Below are positions 40,807 to 47,080 of a stretch of DNA of 47,080 nucleotides, in pieces. Below the pieces are notes generated by a model. That model had not been told where the DNA came from and did no database searches. It saw nothing but the letters and a program-made list of their open reading frames with translations. Source of the DNA: Mycolicibacterium porcinum (lineage in GTDB: Bacteria > Actinomycetota > Actinomycetes > Mycobacteriales > Mycobacteriaceae). The stretch is taken from NCBI GenBank assembly GCA_001942045.1, contig MSTD01000027.1:1-47080 (forward strand), in the 5' to 3' direction. The position numbers and the translations under genes were made by a program. Position 1 is the first letter of the stretch. Each line of letters begins with the position of its first letter.

Positions 40807-41427
40807 TTATACGGTCTGCACGTCGTCGACGATCCAGCGGTCGCCGCTGCGCACCAGCTTGACCACCATTCGGTACTTCTGGTTACTGCCCTGCGGCGCA
40901 GTCACATTGGTGACGTGCTGATCGACGAACGCGACGACGATCGCGGTGTCGCCGTCGAGCGAGTCGACCACGACGTGATCGGCTGTGGCGGTGGCGATGC
41001 CCTTGCTGGTCACCACGATGTCGCGAAGCGCCTTGACCATCTCGTCGTACTTGGCTGCGAACCCGGGCGTGGAATCGGCGACGATGTGGTCACGGTTGGC
41101 GTCCAACTTCTGGTAGTCGAATGCGGCCATCGCCACCAGATAGTCACGCGACATCTGCACGGCCTCGGTGCGCAGCGACTCGTCCCGGCGGTGCTGGTAG
41201 TCGCCGATCGACAACACCACCAGCGCGGCCGCAGCGGCGACGGCCATCAGGGCCACAACACCTGCGACCAGGTGGCGTCTCAGTCCGCTGGGCTCTGTGT
41301 CCTCGGGCTCGGTTTCCACCTCAGCCTCGAGTTCGCCGGCTTCGTCTGTGGTGTCGTCGTCGGGATCCTCCAACGTCAGCACCGATGCACTGCGGTCGTC
41401 GACACGGCCATCGTCGGAATTGCTCAC
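40807..41427 (-). CDS. Mce-associated membrane protein
   Basis: About 206 residues from the GTG at 41427, which overlaps the mceF stop (GTGA). An acidic N-terminal cytoplasmic part (1-50), one membrane helix at about 53-75 (HLVAGVVALMAVAAAAALVV) and an NTF2-like extracytoplasmic domain (QMSRDYLVAMAAFDYQKLD to KYRMVVKLVRSGDRWIVDDV) are typical of Mam/Mas proteins that follow mce genes and stabilise MCE transporters. An ATG ten codons earlier is possible but would overlap mceF further. Confidence 0.88.
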   Translation of the reverse strand: MSNSDDGRVDDRSASVLTLEDPDDDTTDEAGELEAEVETEPEDTEPSGLRRHLVAGVVALMAVAAAAALVVLSIGDYQHRRDESLRTEAVQMSRDYLVAMAAFDYQKLDANRDHIVADSTPGFAAKYDEMVKALRDIVVTSKGIATATADHVVVDSLDGDTAIVVAFVDQHVTNVTAPQGSNQKYRMVVKLVRSGDRWIVDDVQTV

Positions 41428-42647
41428 TGCGGGCCACCTTTCAGGATGCTGCGCCATTTGTAGGCCAGCTGGGCCAGGGTCGGGATCTTGACGGGGTCGG
41501 TGACCACCTCGGGTCCGATCGGATATCCGGGGGTCTGCGAGTTCTGCAGGCCGAGATCGTTGGGGCGGGGCGCGTTGACCGCGCCCCGCATCAGCATGTC
41601 GGGCGCCGGCGGGCAGTACATCACCAGGTTGGGTTGGGTCGGGCTGACATCGCCGATGGCCCGGCGGTCGACGTCGTAGTTGCAGACGGGCCCCTGGGTC
41701 GCGATCAACGAGAAGTCCGCCCGGGTCTGGCCGGTGGCGTCCACCTTGACGATCGACGTCAGATCCTGGAGCCCTTTCGGGATCGTCGACAGCCCGGTCT
41801 GCAGTGAATCGGTGCGGTCGCCGATGATCGGGGTGACGGTGGCCAGGTTGGCCAGGGTGGCGCCGAAGGTGCCCTGGTACGTATCCAGCACCCGCTGCAG
41901 CGATTTCAGCGCGGTCGGTGACCGGTCGGTCAGATACAGGAACGCCGGCCCGCTGCCGTCCAGCTGATTGGCCAACCGCGAGGCGGCGGCCATGCCGCGC
42001 ACGAACGGATCGCCCTGACCGGCCATGGTGGTGACCAACTCTGCGGTGCCCTCGATCAGCGGCTGCAGCTGGCCGGTCTGGTTACGGATGCGGCCGGACA
42101 CGTCCGATGCGTTGTCGATCAGCATGGCGAGGTCGGGGCCCAGCCCGTCGAACGCGTTCGACAGTTCGGTGCCGACCGACTGAACTGCCCGGGTGTCAAT
42201 GCCTTTCACCAGTTGCGCGGTGTCGCCCATGATGCGGTCCATCTGGATGGGCTGCCGGTCGGCCGGTGCGGCGATCGTGTCCCCGGAGGCCAGGTATGGT
42301 CCCGAATCGGACTGCGGCATGATGTCGACGCTCTGAATGCCCGCCGCGGTACCCATCCCGACGGTCATGATGGCGTCGCGCGGGATGCGGGTGTCCGGGT
42401 CGATGGACAGTCGCACCGTGGCGGTGCCGTCGGGGGCCAGCCACACGTCGTCGACGGCGCCGACCCGCACGCCACGCACGGTGACGCTGGTCCCCGCGGT
42501 CAGGCCGAACGCGTCGGTCATCGTCGCGGTCACGGTCATCGGCGTCCGGAAGCCTTGCGGCCCAGCCACATAGCGGATTCCGAACGGGATGACGATCGCA
42601 GCGATCACCGCGAAGATCGCCAGCTGAACCACGACCAGGCGTCTCAA
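41424..42647 (-). CDS. mceF: MCE-family protein, sixth position (MceF)
   Basis: A 407-residue protein with an N-terminal membrane helix (about 5-25), an MCE domain at about 37-115 (TDAFGLTAGTSVTVRGVRVGAV, then VRLSIDPDTRIP), a long helical needle region at about 140-290 and a C-terminal part with two cysteines (VCNYDV, MYCPPAP). Six MCE proteins form a hexameric tube across the periplasm for lipid import. It starts with TTG overlapping the mceE stop (TTGA) and overlaps the Mam gene by GTGA, so translation is fully coupled. Confidence 0.93.
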   Translation of the reverse strand: MRRLVVVQLAIFAVIAAIVIPFGIRYVAGPQGFRTPMTVTATMTDAFGLTAGTSVTVRGVRVGAVDDVWLAPDGTATVRLSIDPDTRIPRDAIMTVGMGTAAGIQSVDIMPQSDSGPYLASGDTIAAPADRQPIQMDRIMGDTAQLVKGIDTRAVQSVGTELSNAFDGLGPDLAMLIDNASDVSGRIRNQTGQLQPLIEGTAELVTTMAGQGDPFVRGMAAASRLANQLDGSGPAFLYLTDRSPTALKSLQRVLDTYQGTFGATLANLATVTPIIGDRTDSLQTGLSTIPKGLQDLTSIVKVDATGQTRADFSLIATQGPVCNYDVDRRAIGDVSPTQPNLVMYCPPAPDMLMRGAVNAPRPNDLGLQNSQTPGYPIGPEVVTDPVKIPTLAQLAYKWRSILKGGPQ

Positions 42648-43699
42648 TTCAGACCTCCCGACAAGAACCCCTCCAGGGCCACGTCCCCGGTGATCGGTGT
42701 GCCGTTGACGATCAGCCCTCCGGTCAGGAGTTTGTCGATGGTGCCCGGAATATCAAGGGCACCATCGAACATCAGGTAATCGCCGTGGACCGAATTACCG
42801 AACTTCTCCAGGAAGGTGTTCATCGCGGTGAGCATCGCGCCGAGCCGGTCGTTGAAAGTGCCCATCATCCCGACCACCGTGCCGGCGTCGGTCACCATGC
42901 TGTTGAGGTCGGTCGAGGACAACACGCTGTTGGCGGTGGCGGCCAGCGCGGTGGTCGAGGAGAACAGGGTCTGCAGCCTCGCGCGCTGCGCATCGAGCAT
43001 CGCGACCACCTTGGGTACCGCGTCGAGATATCCGGCCACGGTCTGCTGTTCGTGGCCGAATTGTCCGGTGATGTTGGCCGCCAAGCTCATCGCCTGGTCG
43101 AACTCGCCCTGGTGCTCGGAGGCCTTGGCGGCCAGCAGCGACATCGAGTCGATCAGTCCGCGCACCTTGTCGGCCCGTCCGCCGAACGCCTTGTCCAGTT
43201 CGGTGACGATGGTGGCCAGCTGGTCGACGCCGCTGCGGGACAGCAAGGCACCGAACGTGGCCAGTGCGCTTTCGATCTGGGGTCCCAGCTCGGTGTGGCT
43301 GGGCGGGATCACGTCGCCGTCGCGCAGCGCGCGCTCGGGTGCCGGCTGCGCGCTGGAGAGCCGGACGAACGGATTGCCCAGGGCCGAGGGCAGTTCCACG
43401 CTGGCCACGGTCCCGGAGTCCAGGCCGTCGGCGTCGGCCAGGCTCAGCTGGACCGAGGCGCCCGAGGCGGCCAGGCTCATCCCGCTGACCCGGCCCACCA
43501 CCTTCTGGCCGTTGCGGACGTCGGCGCCGATGGTGATGCCGTCGGCGGTGGGCAGCACCACCGTGACGGCCATGGTGTCGGTGGGGGAGGTCCGGCCCAG
43601 GGGCAGGTCCTGAATTCCGATATCGCTCAACGCCCAAACGGCCGCGGCAGCGACCACCACGGCGCAGCCGGTCGAGAGGCGAACCAGGGATCTACGCAT
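42644..43699 (-). CDS. mceE: MCE-family protein, fifth position (MceE, no lipobox)
   Basis: A 351-residue protein: N-terminal hydrophobic helix (about 10-26), MCE domain at about 42-125 (TADGITIGADVRNGQKVVGRV) and a helical needle region at about 140-300. The fifth MCE protein is normally a lipoprotein. Here the only N-terminal cysteine (Cys12 in LSTGC) precedes the hydrophobic stretch rather than following it, so it does not look like a functional lipobox and the protein may be anchored by an uncleaved helix. It lies 6 nt after mceD and overlaps mceF by 4 nt. Confidence 0.91.
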   Translation of the reverse strand: MRRSLVRLSTGCAVVVAAAAVWALSDIGIQDLPLGRTSPTDTMAVTVVLPTADGITIGADVRNGQKVVGRVSGMSLAASGASVQLSLADADGLDSGTVASVELPSALGNPFVRLSSAQPAPERALRDGDVIPPSHTELGPQIESALATFGALLSRSGVDQLATIVTELDKAFGGRADKVRGLIDSMSLLAAKASEHQGEFDQAMSLAANITGQFGHEQQTVAGYLDAVPKVVAMLDAQRARLQTLFSSTTALAATANSVLSSTDLNSMVTDAGTVVGMMGTFNDRLGAMLTAMNTFLEKFGNSVHGDYLMFDGALDIPGTIDKLLTGGLIVNGTPITGDVALEGFLSGGLN

Positions 43700-43705
43700 G
43701 ACCGT

Positions 43706-44809
43706 TCACCTCGGGTACTTCGGGTTCGGAGCCGGGGCGTTGCCGGTGACCGCGCTGACGATGCCCAGCGGGTCCGAGCGGCTGATCGGGTACGAGATCG
43801 GGTTGGTGATCCCGGCACCGACGCACATCGGCAGCATGTTGCGATCGCAGAAGTTCTGGGCCGCGGCGAACTGGGTCAGCACCGTGGACACGTTCAGCCG
43901 GATCCGGCCACGCCGGTCCTGGCCGACGGTGTTGGACAGGTTCTGCATCATCAGCGGTACCAGGTCCATGAATTCGGCCAGCTGCGGTTGCTTGGCGGTC
44001 AGCACGTCGCCGACGGCGTTGAGATTGGCCGCGATGGTGCCGAGGTCGTCGCCGTGCTGGGCGACGAAGCTGTCGACCTGGTCGAGCACGACCTTGAGAT
44101 CGGCCATCGGCTGGGCGATGTCGACATTGGCGTCAGCCCAGCCGCCGCCGACCTGGCCGAGTTCGGTCACCATCTGGTTCAGCGATATCTGGCGCTGGTT
44201 GAACGCGGCCATCAGGGTGCCGAGGTTGTCCACCACCGCGCCGATGTCCTCGGCCCGGGCCCCCAGTACGCCGCTGGCGGCGCTGAGGTTGCGCATCGCG
44301 GAGTTGAACAACTTGCCCTGGTCGTGCCACTGCTCGGCGCCCCGGGTCAGCACCGCACCGATGTCGCCCTGCTGGGGGCCGATCGCCGAGGTGAGCGTGC
44401 TCAGGCTGCCCAGCATGCTGTCGAAGGTGATCGGGGAGTGGCTGTGGTCGGCGGGAATGACGTGCCCGTCGGTGAGGGTGGGCCCTGATCCGCTGTAGGC
44501 GGGGCCGAGTTCGACACGGCGGTCACTGATCAGCGCCGGGCTCACCACGTAGGCGTCCGGATCGGCGGGCAGCGTGACGTCGTCGGGCAGAGTCATGGTG
44601 ACCCGCACCGTGGTGCCCTGGGGCGTCACTGCGGTGACCCGTCCGACCGGCACCCCGAGCACGGTGACCTTGCTGCCGGGGTAGATGCCGTTGATATAGC
44701 CGAATTCGGCGTGCACGGTCTTGGCCCGGTCGGTGCGGCCGAAGACGTACCAGCCGGCGGTTGCCAGGCACACGGCCATGAGGATCGCGAGCGCAGATTT
44801 TCGCCTCAT
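43706..44809 (-). CDS. mceD: MCE-family protein, fourth position (MceD)
   Basis: A 367-residue protein from ATG 44809, which overlaps the mceC stop (ATGA). N-terminal membrane helix at about 6-23; MCE domain at about 30-110 (AEFGYINGIYPGSKVTVLGVPVGRV, here quoted in part as INGIYPGSKVTVLGVPVGRV); helical needle region at about 130-310 with long Gln/Asn/Asp-rich helices; C-terminal cysteines in FCDRNMLPMCVGAG and a flexible PNPKYPR end. These features are standard for MceD. It is one subunit of the hexameric lipid importer. Confidence 0.93.
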   Translation of the reverse strand: MRRKSALAILMAVCLATAGWYVFGRTDRAKTVHAEFGYINGIYPGSKVTVLGVPVGRVTAVTPQGTTVRVTMTLPDDVTLPADPDAYVVSPALISDRRVELGPAYSGSGPTLTDGHVIPADHSHSPITFDSMLGSLSTLTSAIGPQQGDIGAVLTRGAEQWHDQGKLFNSAMRNLSAASGVLGARAEDIGAVVDNLGTLMAAFNQRQISLNQMVTELGQVGGGWADANVDIAQPMADLKVVLDQVDSFVAQHGDDLGTIAANLNAVGDVLTAKQPQLAEFMDLVPLMMQNLSNTVGQDRRGRIRLNVSTVLTQFAAAQNFCDRNMLPMCVGAGITNPISYPISRSDPLGIVSAVTGNAPAPNPKYPR

Positions 44810-45861
44810 CGGCACTCCCGCTGAACGTTGAGGAAGCACAACAGGTTGTCGGGCATCACCACGGATGGCGAGTTGACGTCGGCCCAGTTGCCATTGCCAG
44901 TGGCGTTGGTGACTGCGCGGATCGCCGGGGGCATCTTCTGCAGAGTCTGATCGATCTTGTCCACATTGGCTTTCAAGGTTCCGGTGACCGCGGTCAGCCC
45001 GGCGATCAAACTGCTGAAATCGGCCTGCTTCTCGGTGTAGATCGCGGCGAGGTGCCGCATGATCGCGGTCAGGTTGGTGACGATGTCGGTCAGCGCTTGG
45101 CGGCGTGCGGCCAGCGAGGACACGATGTACTGCGCGTTGGCGGCGGTGTCGGCCAGTGAATCGGTCTGGTGGGACAGCATTTCGGTCATCTGCCGGCTGA
45201 TCCGCAGGATCTCGTCGATTTTGTCGCCGTTGTCGGCGAAGGCCGAACTGGCCGCGCCGATACCGGCCAACGCCTTGCCGAGCTCGGCGCTGTTGCCGGG
45301 CATGGTTTCGGCCAGGGTGTTCATCATCGCCGTCAGTGGCTGCTGGTCGACGTGTTCGGCGGTGTCGGCGGCCTTACGCCCCACCTCGTCGAGGCTGTAG
45401 GGAGCAGTGGTGCGCGACAACGGGATCACGTTGGAGTCCAAGCCGTTGACGGTGCCGGCCGGCATTACGTCCAGGAAGCGCTTGCCCAGCACGGTCCGCA
45501 GCCGCACTGTGACGGTGGTGCGGTTACCGAGCGCCTGCGCCTTGTCCAGCCGGAAGCTGACAAGGACCCGATCGCCGGCCAGAGCCACGTCTTCTACCCG
45601 CCCGGCCGGCACTCCGGCGACATAGACCGGGTCTTTGCCGGACAGTCCGCTGGCATTGGCCATCTCGGCGACGTACGCGGTGGTCCGCACGTGGTAGACC
45701 GCACGCGGAATCCCAATCGAGACCACCATGATCGCGACCAGGGTGATAGTGCCGATCATGCCCAGTGCCAAGGGGATTGACGGGTTGTGCTTGCGTTGAT
45801 CCTTGACGAAGAGGAAGATCACCGCGCCGACGAAGAGGTCGATCAGTTTGACGAGAAACAT
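44806..45861 (-). CDS. mceC: MCE-family protein, third position (MceC)
   Basis: A 351-residue protein. The N-terminus has an extra amphipathic or hydrophobic segment (about 1-20, MFLVKLIDLFVGAVIFLFVK) before the usual membrane helix (about 33-52). The MCE domain is at about 58-140 (SGLSGKDPVYVAGVPAGRVE, TVRLRTVLGKRFLDV) and the helical needle at about 155-310, with two cysteines at the end (LLCFLNVQRECR). The second hydrophobic segment is unusual for MceC and could mean two membrane passes. It directly follows mceB with no gap and overlaps mceD by 4 nt. Confidence 0.92.
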   Translation of the reverse strand: MFLVKLIDLFVGAVIFLFVKDQRKHNPSIPLALGMIGTITLVAIMVVSIGIPRAVYHVRTTAYVAEMANASGLSGKDPVYVAGVPAGRVEDVALAGDRVLVSFRLDKAQALGNRTTVTVRLRTVLGKRFLDVMPAGTVNGLDSNVIPLSRTTAPYSLDEVGRKAADTAEHVDQQPLTAMMNTLAETMPGNSAELGKALAGIGAASSAFADNGDKIDEILRISRQMTEMLSHQTDSLADTAANAQYIVSSLAARRQALTDIVTNLTAIMRHLAAIYTEKQADFSSLIAGLTAVTGTLKANVDKIDQTLQKMPPAIRAVTNATGNGNWADVNSPSVVMPDNLLCFLNVQRECR

Positions 45862-46914
45862 CTACAAACACACCTCGGAATGTCTGCTGCCGAAGATGTT
45901 GGCTTCGTGGCTGCGAATCTTGAGAGTGAAGTTGCACAGGTACAGGCTGACGAATCCGCCGTAGCTGGAGGTCCGGTTGATCGCGTCGCCGAACTCCGGT
46001 AGCCGCGCCAGCAGCGTGGTGAACTGCTCGGTGTTGGGCTGCCAGGTTTGCAGCATGGCGTTGAGGTTGGTGATGGTGTCGCCATATGCGGCGCTGGAGT
46101 TGTTGACCGTGTTGGACAGGGTGGCCAGCACGGCATTGCCTTGATCGATGAGCGTCTCGAACTGCCGGTCGCCGGAGGTTACCGCGGCGCTGAGCCGGTT
46201 GAGGCCGGTGAGCATCTGCTCCAGTTGCGGCTGACGGGTGTTCATGGTGTGCATCAACGTCGACATGTTGTCGATCAGCTGGGTGAAAATGGCGGAGTTC
46301 CCGGTCAAACTCGATGTCATCGCGGCGATCTGGGTGAGCAGCGTCGTCAAGGCCTGTGCCTGGCCGCTGAAGGTCTCGACGAATCCCCGGGTGAGGGTGT
46401 TGACCTGCTCGGGCGCCAGTGCGTCGAACAGTGGTTTGAATCCGTTGAGCAGCGCGGTCAGATCCACCGCGGGCGAGGTCTGAGCCAGGGGGATGACGCC
46501 GCCGGAAGCCAGTCGTGCCGGTGGTTCGTCGGTGGAGACGTCCATGATGGCGCCGCCCGGATCGGACAGTGCCACGTAGCGCGCCCCGAGCATGTCGCCG
46601 TAGCGCACCGCAGCGGTGACGTTGCTCGTCAGGGTGAAGTCGGAGTTGACCTCGATGTCGACGTCGGCCCGGCTGGTGCCGTCGGCATTGGGGGCGAAGC
46701 GGATCGAATCGACCCGACCGATCCGAATACCGTTCATGGTCACCGGGTTTCCGACGTTGAGCCCTTCGACGCTGGTGAACTGCGCCTGGTAGGTGACGGT
46801 GTTGCCGCGTACCGGGACCGAGAGCGTGTTCATCACCAACACCGCGCTGAGCATCCCGGCGGTGCCGAAGGCGCCCAGCTTGACCCATGACTGCCACCGG
46901 CCGTTGCGGTTCAA
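45862..46914 (-). CDS. mceB: MCE-family protein, second position (MceB)
   Basis: A 350-residue protein from a TTG start that overlaps the mceA stop (TTGA). Membrane helix at about 12-31; MCE domain at about 40-125 (TSVEGLNVGNPVTMNGIRIG, YGDMLGARYVAL); a helical needle region at about 145-310; and a C-terminus with cysteines (LYLCNFTLK and EVCL). All are standard MceB features. Start choice follows the tight overlap pattern of the operon. Confidence 0.93.
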   Translation of the reverse strand: MNRNGRWQSWVKLGAFGTAGMLSAVLVMNTLSVPVRGNTVTYQAQFTSVEGLNVGNPVTMNGIRIGRVDSIRFAPNADGTSRADVDIEVNSDFTLTSNVTAAVRYGDMLGARYVALSDPGGAIMDVSTDEPPARLASGGVIPLAQTSPAVDLTALLNGFKPLFDALAPEQVNTLTRGFVETFSGQAQALTTLLTQIAAMTSSLTGNSAIFTQLIDNMSTLMHTMNTRQPQLEQMLTGLNRLSAAVTSGDRQFETLIDQGNAVLATLSNTVNNSSAAYGDTITNLNAMLQTWQPNTEQFTTLLARLPEFGDAINRTSSYGGFVSLYLCNFTLKIRSHEANIFGSRHSEVCL

Positions 46915-47080
46915 GAAACCTGCACCTCCGTGCCGCGCACCAGCGGGCCGAGCATGAGCACCGTGGCGATGTTCGGTCGGGTCGAGGGGGCTCCCGCGGG
47001 CGGCACCAGTTCGTCCTGCAGGACCGCCAGGGCGTGGGCCTGACCGTCGGCGTCGACGACGGCGGAGGCGGGTGCGGCAC
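46911..47080 (-). CDS. mceA: MCE-family protein, first position (MceA), C-terminal fragment
   Basis: Only the last 56 codons are in the window; the gene continues beyond the right edge. The readable end, including PNIATVLMLGPLVRGTEVQV before the stop, is the typical tail of MceA proteins, and the stop overlaps the TTG of mceB. With mceB-F it completes the six-protein set. The YrbE permease genes that usually precede mceA would lie outside the window. Confidence 0.85.
   Translation of the reverse strand, partial: AAPASAVVDADGQAHALAVLQDELVPPAGAPSTRPNIATVLMLGPLVRGTEVQVS

Noticed and set aside
42785..44488. A 567-codon plus-strand frame opposite mceE and mceD
   Set aside because: It is a high-GC antisense frame across two clear MCE genes; the composition is Gly/His/Arg/Val-biased and there is no start context.
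40807..47080. Repeat-like similarity among the six MCE genes as tandem duplication or a repeat array
   Set aside because: They are the normal ancient paralogues of every mce operon; there is no near-identical DNA repeat.

Overview
The window looks like a chromosomal segment of a fast-growing mycobacterium (Mycolicibacterium-like). GC is high throughout, and it carries MmpS/MmpL, six consecutive MCE proteins, an antigen-85-type mycolyltransferase, an F420-type (Ddn-like) reductase, the mannosyltransferase MgtA and the mycobacterial menaquinone gene block. From memory of M. tuberculosis, the backbone follows Rv0542c-Rv0558 (menE, DUF3349, pitA, glyoxalase-like, SDR, menB, fadD8, amidohydrolase, menC, bpoC, menD, membrane protein, mgtA, menG), with extra genes inserted at several points. 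No tRNA, rRNA, CRISPR array, insertion sequence or phage gene was seen.

Region 1 (1-4614): two small secreted proteins, then an mmpS-mmpL export operon on the minus strand, facing a divergent TetR gene. The shared intergenic region holds a perfect 10+10 bp inverted repeat (probable TetR operator). A 19-codon leader ORF with a strong ribosome-binding site ends inside the start of mmpS.

Region 2 (4672-12767): GNAT and PPOX enzymes, menE with no ordinary start codon where one is expected, and a pitA-membrane protein-DUF3349 block. That block is on the opposite strand from its M. tuberculosis counterpart and is flanked by two DUF3349 genes in opposite orientation. A glyoxalase-fold protein, an SDR, a second PPOX protein and menB follow.

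Region 3 (12878-19312): accessory genes: a small lipoprotein, a Ddn-like reductase, a HAD hydrolase, an ECF42-type sigma factor with C-terminal helical extension, fadD8, the YCII (DGPF) protein that normally partners ECF42, and a membrane-anchored propeller-like protein. fadD8 separates the sigma gene from its partner. The YCII gene has a match to the ECF42 promoter signature, and fadD8 has a match to the KstR operator consensus on its own promoter.

Region 4 (19323-35932): amidohydrolase, an acyl-CoA synthetase, the antigen-85 homologue, menC, a GlxA-type regulator with a DJ-1/PfpI partner, bpoC, menD, a DUF3592-like membrane protein, a DsbA-like lipoprotein, mgtA, an alpha/beta hydrolase, a second-type aconitase, an SDR and menG. 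MenD, MenC, MenE, MenB and MenG cover most of the route from isochorismate to menaquinone; menF, menA and a proven menH are not in the window.

Region 5 (35906-47080): small membrane and orphan genes, a PknH-sensor-like lipoprotein, and a minus-strand lipid-uptake operon: mceA (cut by the window edge), mceB-F, a Mce-associated protein and two DUF2236/MpaB-type putative oxygenases.

Many start codons are preceded by TANNNT exactly 6-7 nt upstream, the signature of leaderless mycobacterial mRNAs. No stretch over 300 bases lacks a gene. The largest gaps are 7694-7958 (promoter region of pitA with PHO-box-like repeats), 24555-24783 (a perfect 19-bp inverted repeat), 17296-17513 (promoter, operator and terminator elements) and 3763-3951 (operator and leader ORF).
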